The position numbers and the translations under genes are program-made. Positions 1 to 12,721 of a stretch of 64,000 bases of DNA are shown here, one piece after another. The notes under the pieces were generated by a model that worked only from the letters and a program-made list of their open reading frames with translations, was not told the DNA's origin and made no database searches. How positions within the stretch are numbered: the stretch's first letter is position 1; each line of letters begins with the position of its first letter. This DNA comes from Deuterostichococcus epilithicus (Eukaryota; Chlorophyta; Trebouxiophyceae; Prasiolales; Stichococcaceae). The DNA lies in NCBI GenBank assembly GCA_033439295.1, contig JAVTLE010000008.1, positions 2,170,001 through 2,234,000 on the forward strand. The letters are read 5' to 3'.

Positions 1-3000
1 GCTAGATTTTATGCTGCTGTTGTCATTGCGCCAATTGAGCAGTCAGCATGACTGTGTGTCAGCATGCATGCTGATGTGAACGGCAGATCGCTGGGCACAA
101 CATGGGGTGTCAATAGCCTTTGGGCTCCTCGCACTGCGCAGGTGCGGCAGTTTGAGTCGCTGCTGCATGCCCCGCCGGCGCTCGCGCACGCGCCGAACAT
201 CAATGCGCTCGCGGCGCGGATGGCCGTGGAGGAGCTGTGCCGCCTGGGCATCTCAACCTTTGCCATCGCCCCTGGTGCGCACTTTTTCACACGTCCAGCT
301 GCAGGCACCTTGGGAAGGGGGGATGCAGGCCAACCCCTCGGTGCAATGTGTGCTCTTTCACCTCGGGTCTGTTACATCGCTGCTTGCAACACAGCAGCGT
401 CGCATGCCTGCAAATTCAGCGGGAGTGACCCTGCCATGGTCGTCAGCCAGAGACGGTCCAGGACCCACACGTTCCCCCGCCAGCAGGCTCGAGGTCGTCG
501 CCGCTGGCGCTGGCGGCGGCGCAGCACCCCCGCGCCCGAGTCACCTGCTGCATCGATGAGCGTTCGCTGGCGTTCTGGGCCCTCGGCTTCGGCCGCGCCA
601 CAGGGTGCGCTCTGCTGCACGTTGAAGGGCGAGACCATTGAGAAAGGCACACGAACAAGCAATATCCCCAGCGCCTGCTGCCGGCGCCAGTGCAGTGTCC
701 AGGTTCCCAGGCAAAGCCGCTTGCCCCCGAGCTCGAGCCGCCGATCCTGCGAGCTTGCGAGGCCTCCACCTACACCTGCGACACCGCCAGGCAGCCCCCT
801 GAGCGGCGTTGATAATCACTCCACCAGCCCGTGATCGCCAAGCTCACACGCGCATGCGGCAGGGTGCCGGCGGCAGTAGTCACCAGCAGCGGCACGGCGG
901 TGGCCAACCTCCTGCCGGCGGTGGTGGAGGCGTCGCAGGCGGGTGTGCCGCTGCTGCTGCTCACGGCGGACCGGCCGGGGGAGCTGCGCGGCTGCGGCGC
1001 CAACCAGACCATCGACCAGGTGCCCACCCAGCAGCGCTGGTCGAATCTGGACCCTTTCCAGAGCTTCGCTCGGCTCGGTCTCAGGCGTCAGCCGCCGGCT
1101 GCGCACGGCCAGCATGCTAGCGTCAAGGCCAGGCGATCCGGTGCATCATTCGCGGCGATCACACCTCTCGCCAAGGGTGCAGCTGCCCACCGTCTCCGCG
1201 CCTGCGCAGGTCAAGATCTTTGGCGGGTACACCCGCTGGGCGGCGGACCTGGCGCCCCCCGACGGCGCCGCGCCGGCACGCGCGCTGCTGACGGCGCTTG
1301 TCGCCTCGGCCGCGGCCGCCGCCGGCCCCGCCGCCGGGCCGGTGCACGTCAACTGCCAGTTCCGGGAGCCGCTGGGCCCCGCGCCCGTCGACTGGCCGCG
1401 CTCCGTCCTTCAAGTGAGTGCCCGTNTCGNGGGGGTCGNTTTGCACTTGGTGGCCCCCAGGCACCCCCGTCCTTACTCGCACACGTCCGCTGGGCTGCTT
1501 GGGCACCCGTCGGCAGTTCGCCTGCAGCCCAGGCCGGGTACGGCGGCTACAACGTCGCTGGGAGGCCGCAGCAAGAGCGCACGGTCCTGCCTGCAAGAAA
1601 TTCTGGAGTTGACCGACTGAGCAGCGCAGCCCTGGCGTCCAGCGCCTCCCCATGAACGCGTGCGGCATAAGCCTTTTTGACACGCGTGCGCCCGACGTGC
1701 TGCAGGGCTTGGAGCAATGGGAGGCGGGCACAGCGCCGTTCACGCAGTACGAACGAGCTGGGCCTGCGCTGCCCGTGCCCTACGGCGGCCTGCAAGCTGC
1801 AGTGGCTGAGCTACGCTCCGCTCGCAGGTGTGCTGTTGGTGTACTGTTGGTGTGCGACTGCACCATAGAAACATTCCCGGTGACAGGGGGCTCCAACATC
1901 GCATCGCAGTTTCGCATCGTGGCCTTCACTGCCATTGCCGCCCAGAGCCTGCTTGCCCAAGCATGTCATTGCCAGCGCTGGAAACCCTAAACCCTAACTT
2001 TTCCTTGTGGGACTTCTGCGGCGTCGGTATCTGCAGCTCACTATGCAATTCCTTGCAGCACAGACCGCAAGCTCCTTGGAGCAGTGCCTTAGTGGTGTTT
2101 GCCAACGCTCGCAAATCAGTCCAGCGCTCATGCTGCCGCCTCCCTTGGCGCAGGGGGCTGGTGGTAGTGGGCGAGCTGCAGGGCGGCGAGCAGGCCGCCG
2201 CCGCGCGCCGCATCGGCGCCGCGCTCGGCTGGCCCGTCGTTGCTGATGTCCTGTCGGGTAAGCATACTTCACCCTTGGCTCGCTCCTGGGTGCCAGCATG
2301 CTGCGCAGCCTGTGCCACACGCCTCACGGACAAGATGGCGAATGTCTGTGGCGAGGTGTGCGACCGTCCGTGCGACGACCTCGTGCGAAGACCTGAACAG
2401 CGAACCTGCTGCTTGCAGGTCTGCAGGACCGGTCAGAATCACGTCCGCTGAGGCAGAAACACCCACATGACATTCGTTGATGCGCCGCAGGGCTCCGGCT
2501 GGGCGGCACGGGCGGCGTCAGCCACGCGGGCTCGCCGCTGATAGCGCACATGGACCATCTGCTGCTGCTGGAACGGGAGGGTCTCGGCTGGCCGCTGCTG
2601 GCGCCGGACTGCATCCTGCAGCTGGGCGGCCACCTGACGTCCAAGCGCCTGGGCCAGTTCCTCGACTGGGCCGCCCTGGGCGCTGCTGACAGGTGTGAAC
2701 CCTCAGTCGAGATCCGCACATCGTGCCTGTGCGTTTTGCAACAGCATTCCGCCTCCTAAAAACCAACGGTTTGCAGGAACAGCAGCCAGGCGGACAGGCT
2801 GCCTTGCCTCCAGCTTCGAGGCTCGCCCTCAGAGAAAGCGCCGGCAAGGCTGCATCTGCCAGCTGAGTTGGCAACCAAATTTGCAAGCGCACGTGCCGGC
2901 AGGCGCAGGCCTGCGGCGCGACGCAGGCGCTGCTGACGAGAGAAGCCCCTTTGTCGCAGGCCGCCGGCCAAGTGGGTGTATGCGGACGCTGGTGCGGCGC

Positions 3001-6000
3001 GACAGGACCCCTCGCACCTGCTCAGCCGCCGGGTGCAGGCGCCGCTGGCGGCGCTGGCGGCTGCCCTGGAGGTTGGCACCCGCGCCGCTGACGACCGACA
3101 GCACCCTGCCGAGCCAGCAGCAGCGGCAGCAACGAGACCAGCAGCAGCAGGAACGAGCCCAGCGGCGGCAGCGGGCCGGCCAGTGGCTGTGGGCCTCTCC
3201 CCGAAACCCTCGGCGGAGCAGGGGGAGTATGGAGCCCTTGTGAGTCTGCTGGACTCTGTGGCGTCCCGAGAAATCGATATCGCGCTGGCGGCGCAGGGCG
3301 AGCAGCTGACGGAGCCACATGTGGCGCGCGTGCTGTCGCAGAACCTGCCCCCAGGCGAGCTCCTCTGTCTTTCCTTCCGCTCTCGACGGGGCACTGCAGC
3401 CGCTCAATGGGTCGTTCCGCGCTCTCCAATGCTGGGACGCCTTGCATGTCGAACGCCACGCTGTGCGCGTGTCAGGGCAGACCCTGCCGGCAGGCCTTGC
3501 CGCTGCTGTCAGCAGCACGCTAGCTGTGTGGCACAAACCAGCAGCAAAACCTGCAACTCGGTTTCGCAGCAACATGCTCGCATTGACATTCTCAGCACCA
3601 CTGGCGGTACCGGCGCCGATTCGCTGCTGGTGTGCGCAGGCGACGGCCTGTTCCTGGGCAACAGCATGCCAATCCGGGACATGGACATGTATGCTGACGC
3701 GGCCAGCGCGTCCACCCGATCCTTTGGCGGCGACGCAGCATCTGAGCCGCAGCCGCTGCTGCCTGCGCACGGCTTCGGCGTCGTCAGGGGCGCTGGTGGG
3801 CAAGTGAACTTGCTGGCGTGCTTTGTTTTTGTGCAGACCGACAAGTTGATCTGTTTTGTTGACCTGGTGCGTTGTGCCTTGCGGCTGTCAAGCTGGCAGT
3901 GGGCTGTGTGCCGGGCTTGGACAGACAGCATGTTGGCAGTCCTGCCTTGCGTACATCGCCTTCCTCAGATTCGACACTGCTTGCCTGCACACAAGGCGGG
4001 GCGGTGCCGGTGGGCGCCAACCGCGGCGCCTCTGGCATCGATGGTGTGCTGTCGACGGCCGCCGGCTTTGCGGAGGGTCTAGGACGGGGCACCACCCTGG
4101 TCGTTGGCGACATCTCCTTCCTGCACGACGTCAATGGCCTCAACCTGCTGCGCACCTCTGGTGGGGCCTTTTCTCACTGAAGCTGAACTTTGGGCCCAAG
4201 GCATTGACCGCAAACATCCAGTGCATTTCAAGCATTCGCAGCCCCTGCTGCAGACAAGGCCAGCTCACAGCGTCATCCATGCCGACCTGCGACCCGAAGC
4301 AAAATCTACAGCTTCTTTCGAGCTGGCAGCGCAGCGCTGCCTCTGGAGGCGGTTCGTTCTGTGTGCGGCTGCTGGTGCCGTCCCCGGAGCCACATCGCCT
4401 GCTCGTTGCCTGCTCAGGCGCGCGGCCGCCGCTGACGGTGGTGCTGGTGAACAATGGTGGCGGCGGCATCTTCAGCTTCCTGCCGGCAGCCGAGCAGATC
4501 CCGGAGGACGCCTTTACCGAGCTGTGGGCCACCCCGCAGCACGTGGACCTCATGGGTGGGCGTATTCGAGATATCTAGGGCAAATCTGTGCCCTCGCTGC
4601 ACGTGACAGCCCTGCTTTTGCGCAGCTACTATCGCTCCCAAGATTACACGCGCTGAAATGCTAGCACTTGCTTCCTGCATGTGCTGTTTATCCTTGGTCG
4701 ACCTGGGAGCCTGCCGTCCGATCGGCAGCTGTCTCTCCTGCTTGTACCACCCGCGGAATAACACCTGCCCTAACACCTTGATGCAGGCATGTGCCGGGCT
4801 CACGGCCTGGCGCACCAGGCGGTGCGCTGCGTGTCGGAGCTGCCGCGTGCCCTGGAAGCCGCCTGGCGCCTCAACCGCCACTCCGTCGTCGAGGCAAGGC
4901 GTCTCTTCTTTTCCCCAAACTCGCGTGGTGACGTGAAGTGGCGCCTCAAGTGCCGCTCCTTCGACGGGGTGCAGGACCTCCGCGTGCCTGCAACCCGCGG
5001 CATGCCTGGCGACGGCGAGATGTTTTTGCCAAGGGTGCTGCGCCATTGCGGCCGAGCTGTTGTGCCCTAATGTGCCTGACGGCATGGCAAAAGGCGAGGG
5101 ATCAGGCCGGCGTCCACTTCGTGTCGCATTCATCGTCACGCTGCGCGGGCTGGTACGTGCAGGTCTTCACCTCACGCACGGAAAACGTGGGGCAGCACCG
5201 CGCGATCCAGGCGGCCGTGGCCGCCGCTGTGGGCCGCGCCCTGTGCCTGGCGTCAGCCATTGGCGGGCTGCACCCGCCCGTGCAGGGCCCCTCGGCCCGG
5301 CCGCAGTCCAGCCCATCGCAAGGCTTTGGTGCCGGCCCTGAGACCGGCAGCGGCAGCCACGGCAGCGGCAGCGGCAATGGCAGCGGGCTGTACGGAAAGG
5401 CGCCTGTCAGCGGCGGTCAGCAGGCCGACGGCGCAGAGGCGCCCGCAGCTGCGGCGATGCAGCCGCCCGCGCTCGACACCGACAGCCGCCGGCCCTTCAG
5501 CGTGCAGCTGGAGGCGCTGGCGCTGCGCCGCTTCCAGCTGCCGCTGGCAGCGGCGCTGACGACGGGCGCCGGCGGCGGCGAGCGCCACGGGCTGTTGCTG
5601 GAGCTGTCGTGGCGTGCTTGCGGCGGGAGCGGGCGCTCCTTTGGAGAGATCTCCCCGCTGCCAGGTATGCAACACGCTGCTCCACAATGCTGGAGCAAGG
5701 ACCCTGCCTGCAGCGATGTCAGACCAATGCCAGACGCACTGGCACTCATTCATCATTGCGCACGGCTGTCACCTCAGCGACGGTCGGCAGCTGCCTTAAG
5801 ATAAATATACTCCTTGTCGAAACTATCAAACCAGGATCTGGTTGATCTCGCCTTGCTGCGTCAGCAGGCTTGCACAGGGAGAGCCTCGAAGAGGCGGCGG
5901 CGCAGGCGGCACTGCTGTGCGAGCTGCTGCGCCGTGCGGATCTCAACGCCACAGCTGGCCTGCTGGAGGTGAGCCGCGCTGATCATCGTTTGGACCATGC

Positions 6001-8546
6001 CGACGGCGGTCGTAGATGGGTTGCATCCAAGCGCAAAGGCGTGCACAGGAGGTACAGTCGGTGCACCCGCCGCAGGAGAACACAGGGAGCTGACTGCACA
6101 TCGAGCATCGAGATGCTGCTGCGCCACAGGGCCGCCTGGAGGAGTGGCTGCGCGGCGCTGTGGGCGTCAACGCAGCGACGCTGCTGCCGTCTGTGCGCTG
6201 CGGCATGGAGGCCGCGCTGCTGTCGGCGCTCGCCGCCGCCGGCAGCATGTCCCTCGCCGAGCTGCTCGGTGCGCTTGGACGATCCGCCAAAGAGGCCTCC
6301 GCTGCGCCCGGCGCCGGCCCGGCAGCAGGCGGCGGCAGCTTCCCAGCAGACGGCAGCGCCGATGCCGCACAGCAACCAGCCACAGGCGGCCGCGTCGGCG
6401 TCAGCGGCCTTGTGGACGGCTGCGAGTCGGCGGCGGCGACGGCGGCGGCAGCGGCGGCACTGGTGCGGCAGGGCTACACCACGCTGAAGCTGAAGGCGAG
6501 TCAAGTTATGGGGGTTCTGTGACTGACAGTCCGATGCCTCAGCAGAGCCTATCATCTGCATGATCTGCTGCGCAATCCTCACCTCACGACCAGGAGCACC
6601 AGCGCAGCTGCTGGACATGCGCGGCTGCTGGAACAGACCATCGCACTCGTTTCTTTTGCTTCGCTCCCTTTTGCTGTGGCCGACTCGGAACCGCGATTCG
6701 GTCTCGAACAGGTGGGGCGGCGCGCAGACCCGCTGGCTGACGCCGGGGCGGTCCTTGCTGTGCGTGCCGCCGTCGGGCCGCACGTGCAGCTGCGCTGCGA
6801 CGCCAACCGCGCCTGGGACCTGGCATCCGCCACAGCCTTTGGACGCGCGGCGGCGCCCGCCGCGCTGCAGTACCTGGAGGAGCCGGTGGCCGACCCGGCG
6901 GCGGACCTGGCGGAATTCCACGCCGCCACGGGCATGGCGGTGGCCCTGGACGAGAGCCTCGATGCAGGTGGGCTGCCGAGACCGGGGGTGGCGGAGGCTC
7001 AGGGACACGCAACAGGGCGGCTGTTGCTGCCGGGCAGGAAGCAATTGCTTCTTTCGCCGGGGCTCCACACGAGGCGCAGGCAGGGAGCTGCAACAAGCAC
7101 CCTCTGCGCAGCCGTGGCACGGTGCACATCGAGGCGGAACGCAACTCCTCTCACGTTTCCTGCATGATGGCTTTCGTGTTTGTTCTGCAGGACTGGTGGG
7201 CCCGGACGCCCAGAGCGAGGCGCTGCTGCTGGGCAGCGGTGTGGTGGCACTGGTGGTGAAGCCGGCTGTGGTGGGCAGCTTCGAGGCCGCTCTGCGCATC
7301 GCGCATTGGGCGCACGCCCGGCAGCTGCAGGTGCGTCCTGTCGGCCTGCCTCGCTTCGTCTGCTGTTGAGTGTCGTGCCGCAAACTCTCGCGGCTCGAGC
7401 ATGCGCAGGCGCCGTGCTTTGCGATCGTTCAAGCAGAGTGCGATCACTCGGGAGGGCGCCGGCGACTGTGTGGCATTGATCTGCGAGGTCCACCTGATGC
7501 AACCCTGCGCCGCCTGCGGAGCAGGTGGTCATCAGCTCGTCGTTCGAGAGCACGCTGGGGCTGTCACAGCTGGCGCAGCTGGCCGCGGCGGTCGACGCTG
7601 CCTGGGCCGCCAGCCAGCCGTGCGCCGCCGCGCCCACACCGCCGCTGGCGCATGGCCTCGGCACCGCGCACTGGCTGGCCTCGGATCTCAGCACGCCGCC
7701 ACTCGTGGCAGTGGCAGCCGGGGGGGNTCGTCAGCCGCGGCGCCGACACCGCAGCGGCCCTGCCGGCGGCCGCCGGCGCTGGCATCAGCATCGAGGCAGC
7801 TCAGCGGTTTGCAGGCGGGCTTGATGTGCAGGCGGCGCAGCGGCGCGGCGTGCTCAGCGCCGCCTTCGCGCCGGCGCCGGCGACGCCGAACTTGACCGCC
7901 GTCACGACGCCGGCCGGCCGCTACGAGTTCTTCTGGACGTCCACAGAGGCGCCGTTGCCTGCGCTGTCAGCACCACCGGCAGCGTCACCGGCAGCGTCAA
8001 CGACAGCGTCAACGACAGCCGGCGGCGGTGCGGCAGCGGCGGCCGCGGCGCCGCTGACGGTCCTGCTGCACGGCTTCCTGGGTGCTCCGGAGGACTGGGC
8101 GCCAATTGCGCAGTCGCTGGCCATGGGCGGTGGCCGCTGCGTGGCAATTGCGCTGCCCGGCTACAGTGGTGCGAGTGGCGGCACCAACATCGTTCCCACA
8201 GGCACAGGTGCAGACTTATCTCGTGACGTGCGTTCCTCCTGCCGACCGGTGACCCTCAACCTTGTGGTGCATGTAGCTTCTGCATCGGGCAACAGCTGCA
8301 AACACCTGGCGGAGTCCGTCAAGCGGCTGCGCTGCGCCTTGCTTAGCGACCGTCTTTCGTTCATCATTCATCGCACAGTGTTGTCGGCTGCCATTGGCAA
8401 TCAATCCGCCGACACTCCCTCCCACCAATGTATCGTGACTGGGTCAGGAACACAGATGCATGACTGGTGCTGCAGGTGCAGAGGCGTACAGCTTGGAAGC
8501 CATGGCGGATGCCGTTGCCGCACTGATCCGCGTCATCACAAACGCT

Positions 8547-8617
<71 letters not shown>

Positions 8618-9720
8618 CGCGGCATTGCCAGCAGTACGGCTGGTAGGCTACTCGCTGGGGGGCCGCGTGGCGCTCGCGGTCGCATCGCGGCACCCCCAGC
8701 TGGCTGGCAGGGTCGCCGTCATCTCCGGCAGCCCAGGCCTGGCCGGTGCGTCACATTGGGAATGTGGGCGTGCACTTCCCCCTCGCGGGGGGGATTTGGG
8801 CGACTTCTGGTGTGGCTGATGAGAACGCAGCGCAATGGCCGCAATGCTTGGAGGAGGCGCAAGGCAGGTAGTGTAACGTTTGCCTTCTGAGCGTATTTGG
8901 GTCTCTCTGGAGAGCCTGCGCGTCGAGTGTGGAGGTACTGGGTCATGTGCAGGTGAGGCGGAGAGGGGCGTCAGGGGGGCGCGCGACGACCGGCAGGCTG
9001 CCGCGCTGATGCAGGGGGGCCTGCCGGCATTCGTGGACAGCTGGTACAGGGCGACGATGTGGGCCGGGCTGCGCACGCACCCCCGCTTCGGCCGCATCGC
9101 GCGGTTGCGCTCCAACACAGGTGCTGCGAGGCGGCTAGCTCGCATTCCTCCTTTGGGCGCCGCTTCCTGTTTCTGACACTCGAGTCGCCGCACGCCGCTG
9201 AGACACCTACACTCGTGATGAGATCCGCCTCCTCCGGCCTGAGCATCCCTCCTGCCTGAGCATGGTCTGCACTGTCAGACAGGGGTATCATACGACCCGC
9301 TCGAAGTCTTGCGCATAATTCACCACAGGCGACCCTGCGGCGCTTGCGGCGGTGCTGTCGAGCATGAGTCCGGGGCGGCAGGCGCCGCTGTGGGACGCGC
9401 TGCCGCTGCTGCAGCCGCGCATCCTGTTCGTGGCCGGCGCTGATGACGCCAAATTTGCCGCGCTGGGCCGCCGCATGGCGGCTGCCGCCAGCGGGCAAGG
9501 CGGCGGCGCGCCGGCGGGCAGTGCGGCGAGCGACGTGGGAGGCCATGGCAGCGTCACGGCAACGAACGGCACCCTGCCGGCAGGACCTGCGGGACAGCGC
9601 AGGAGCGGCGGCGAAGGCTCGAAGCAGGCCAATTTTGTGGAGGTACCAGGCAGCGGCCATGCAGTGCACCTAGAGCGGCCCGAGGCCCTCGCGCTACTGT
9701 TACAACAGTTCTTCAGCTGA
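1..9720 (+). CDS. PHYLLO: PHYLLO: fused MenD-MenC-MenH (5' partial), phylloquinone biosynthesis
   Basis: Multi-exon gene, open at the left edge, stop at 9718-9720. It makes the naphthoquinone ring of phylloquinone, presumably in the plastid. MenD (SEPHCHBC synthase) spans about 136-5250; clear exons include 487-604 ([18 protein letters not shown]), 863-1019 ([25 protein letters not shown]), about 2158-2258 ([11 protein letters not shown]), about 2489-2691, about 2960-3356, about 3998-4160 ([29 protein letters not shown]) and about 4420-4556 ([14 protein letters not shown]). A Gly/Ser-rich linker in exon about 5162-5664 joins MenD to MenC (o-succinylbenzoate synthase, to about 7830), which keeps enolase-type residues in [24 protein letters not shown] and VVKPAVVGS. 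MenH (about 7900-9720) has [12 protein letters not shown], nucleophile GYSLGGR, Asp in AGADDAKF and His in [12 protein letters not shown]. The order matches plant/algal PHYLLO, whose MenF part would lie upstream. N bases at 1426-1439 and 7727 disturb the local reading. Confidence 0.93.
1982..1998 (+). repeat. Interstitial telomere-like motif in a PHYLLO intron
   Basis: AAACCCTAAACCCTAAC, just over two plant-type telomere units, inside the intron before the [11 protein letters not shown] exon. Confidence 0.8.
8547..8615 (+). repeat. (CAG)23 run coding polyglutamine in the MenH part of PHYLLO
   Basis: Perfect run of 23 CAG codons. It is in frame between the helix [16 protein letters not shown] and the MenH nucleophile region ([11 protein letters not shown]), so it should be translated as 23 Gln. 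Bacterial MenH has no such insert here. Length polymorphism is likely. Confidence 0.95.
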
Positions 9721-10164
9721 CGAAATTTGGGAACTTTGAGGTACCAAGGAACCTCTACGACAGCATTATCATTGACTTGCAATTTTGTTGCGCAACTTCA
9801 CCATGGCATTTCGGCCTGTCCACTGCTGTCGACATGCTCGCCAGCTGGCAAGATCTCGATTGAAGCAGCCGAGCACTTGCCCATATACCAGTCTCGTCGA
9901 TTGCCGGCAGCGATGCCTAGACGCTTCGGACGTCGACTGCCTTCATGACGGACATCGATGAGCTGTGTTGGATCGATTTTTATCCGCTGCTGCAATATCG
10001 CTTCTGCTGTTGGAACCGCCGAGGTGCAGCGACTTCGGGTCAGCGCGCCAAACGCGCAAACAGTTGCTGCACTTCTGTTTGCTGCGCTGTGAAATCATCA
10101 ACCCTCACCTCGCGCTTGCGGCGCCCCGAAACTGCATCAGGCTAACAAATCGTTCCACAGCGCG
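9721..10164. other. Intergenic: PHYLLO 3' flank / patatin-1 5' flank
   Basis: 444 bp between the PHYLLO stop and the first patatin ATG. It is AT-richer than the flanking exons. I see no recognisable gene or RNA. Confidence 0.6.
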
Positions 10165-12281
10165 ATGGGCACTCCTGCGCTGGCATCAGCGTTTCTAAAA
10201 TCATTGTTCAAGCGCACTGCAGCAGATCAGCCTGCTGCATCGCAGGCAGCTGGTTCATTGCAAGAGACGCTCTTGGAAGAACCACCTGCTTCAGTGCCGC
10301 CGGAGACCGCGCCACCGGCACCCCTCCTCAGCGGCTCCGGAGGTATGTGCCGGGAACTCGTGCGCATGTTGGTGCTTGTGACATCTGCCGGCGTGTGGTC
10401 GTATAAGCTGTGCAAATGTCAGTTGGGAGGGCCAGGAGCTTGTTGGCAGCCCATGGTTGTTAGCTTTCTGCAGGCGGCATCTTTGCTTTCCACATGCTTG
10501 GTGTGGTCAAGTACTTGGCAGAGCGCTATGACCTCACCCATCCGCGGCTGACGTATCTGGGCGCCTCTGCGGGCAGCCTGGTGGTGACGCTGGCAGCATG
10601 CGGCGTTTCAGCAGGTGAGCACTGCTTCTGGCAGATGAATCTTGCAGAAGTCCGCAACCTGCCAGCCCATGCCTTGTATCTAATTTTCTCGTGACGGTGT
10701 GTGCATCTTGTCTTGCCCGTCAGCATCTGATTCAAAGTGTGGTTCTCTTGCACTCAGCCACGCCAGCCACGAGCTAGAGGCGGCGAGGCTCACCCGCTGA
10801 CCTCGGAAGCGCTGCTGGACCCTGCCACATAGCAGCACTCTCAACACCTCTCAACACCTCTCATCAAAGCCTCACTCATCCTCATCGCAGACGATGCGCT
10901 GGAGTCTGCACACCGGCTGGCGCAAGAGCACAGCATCTTTGAGCGGCCGCTGGGTGTGACGGGCATCTGGGGCAGCCTCATACGGCAGTGGCTGGACGGC
11001 CTGCTGCCACCAGATGCCCTGGAGCGCTGCCGCGGTCGCGTCAAACTGGTCGTCACAGAGGTGGGCACTCGCCCAGCTGGCAGGCGGCTTGTGCAGGCTT
11101 TGTGGCACATGCAGCAGGCGCAGGACCTTGGCGCCGTAATCATTGTGTTCTCTCGCGCAGCGCAGCAGCTTGTACTTGCACCACCAAGAACGTTGGCACA
11201 TAGAGGCGGCCGACAGGCGGCTCGACGTCATGGTGTGTCAAGCGGATGGAGGCAGCAGTTGTCTTGCCCAGCTGAAGAACAGGTACTGGGTCTTCTCATT
11301 TGCAGGTGCCCTCCCTCAGGCAGTCGTGCTTGGACGACTTCAAGTCTCGAGACGATCTGCTGGACGCCGCCCTCGCCTCGTCACATGTCCCGTTCCTGCT
11401 TGACTGGCACGCCACCGCGAAGGCACGGGGCAAAAACTTCCTGGGTAGGCGCCGCTTGGTTGTAATTAGCGTTGTGTGGGCGTCATCGTCGCAGTTTTTG
11501 CATGCTGTGTGCATGACAGGCAAACACCTCCTGCTTGAGGCGAGGATGCAGCTGTTGGGCTGCCACACGTTTGGGGGTTGGCCCTTCACCTGATAACCAA
11601 TCTGCAGCTGTTTTCCCGGTGCTGCAGATGGCAGCCTGCGACAGTTTTGCCAATGGACCAACAGCGACCTGCTGACGCAAAAGGGCGCGGCCTTCGTCGT
11701 CGACTATAGCCAGGTAGGAACCTGCTGTAAGAGATGCGACCAATTGCTGCTAAGTGCTGCTAGGTCTGGGTCGCCTTGAGTGCGGCGGACAAGCTGACGT
11801 TGAACATGAGGTGAATTGGCGCCCGATCGGTCCAGGACGAGAAGCTGAAGACCAAGCGGCTGGACTTCGTCAGGCTTAAGGGTCGCGATGAGGTAGGCAG
11901 CGCAAGCCAGAAATTATGCTGTCTTGACCGTCTGGATGTGTTGCAGCAGTGTTGCATCAGTGAACAAGTATGCGATAGCTGACAAGTATCAGCACACGCA
12001 CACTGCTTGTCCAGCGCGTCGCATCCCACAGAGAAGCCGATTGCAGAGTTCTTTGTGCGGGCGTTCGACTTCAGCAGGCTGTCGAGCTGATGGTCCTAGG
12101 CTACGACTACGCCGCGCGGCAGGATGCACACGGCAGGCTCAACCCGCACTTTGGTGTCGCGGCTCATGCCGGTCGTGCAGCAGGGCAGCGCAGCGGTTGC
12201 AATAGCATGCAAGGAAGCTCGATTTCCTCGCAAGCGACGTGCTCAGCAGAGGATAGCAGGAGCAGGCCTGGAGCCTCATGA
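10165..12281 (+). CDS. Patatin/PNPLA-like lipid acyl hydrolase, copy 1
   Basis: Serine acyl hydrolase of the patatin superfamily; the layout recalls the ATGL/PNPLA2-4 branch. Exon 1 starts MGTPALASAFLKSLF and ends at the oxyanion-hole glycines LLSGSGG. Next come GIFAFHMLGVVKYLAERYD and the nucleophile elbow LGASAGSLVVTLAACGV, then ERPLGVTGIWGSLIRQW, LLPPDALERCRGRVKLVVTEV, and the exon with LRQSCLDDFKSRDDLLDAAL and SSHVPFLLDWHATA. The catalytic-Asp motif reads DGS (FLDGSLRQF) rather than the usual DGG/DGA. Later exons are LKTKRLDFVRLK and a last exon with MVLGYDYAARQDAHGRLNPHFG, ending about 30 residues beyond the conserved part. Substrate cannot be inferred; storage or membrane lipid is likely. 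Tandem paralogue of the next gene. Confidence 0.85.
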
Positions 12282-12721
12282 GTGTCGGCCCAGCAGTCCT
12301 CCGGAACATGTTGACATCTTGGTCTGGTGACCGGTGTGATGTGCCTTGCATTGTGTTGGACGCGTGACAGCTTCCTGTCACCAGTATTTGATTTGTCCAA
12401 CAGCAATCAGCACTCCATCAAAGCAAGCTCGCAGCCACATGTTGCAAAGAAACCCGCCGCCGCTACCCGCCACCAATCATCGAGATTGTCCAACTGTTGC
12501 CGTCGATTGAAACACAAATATATGGAGCAATACTGATCGGCTGGACTCCGGACAGTCGTGAGCATACAGCTTGGCGTAGCTTCCATCAGCTACCCCTCGT
12601 GCCAGCGACAGCAGTAGCATTCTTGCAATTGAGTTTCACACACATTCTGAATGTCGCAGTGTGGCTCCAGGTTCCTTCCGTGGTGAGATTGTCCCATTAG
12701 CTAGGAAAAACACCCACTTGT
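12282..12721. other. Intergenic between the two patatin-like genes
   Basis: 440 bp. No coding sequence recognised, and no remnant of a third patatin copy was seen. Confidence 0.6.

Noticed and set aside
2829-3803. 324-codon minus-strand open frame
   Set aside because: It runs antisense to well-conserved MenD exons of PHYLLO, and its sequence is Arg/Ala-rich with no motif; GC-rich shadow.
7370-8890. 506-codon plus-strand frame as a separate protein
   Set aside because: It is partly the true MenC/MenH exon frame and partly read-through of introns and a poly-Ala shadow of the CAG run.
1-9720. Bacterial men operon or recent horizontal transfer
   Set aside because: The domains are fused, interrupted by many spliceosomal-type introns and match the known eukaryotic PHYLLO order.
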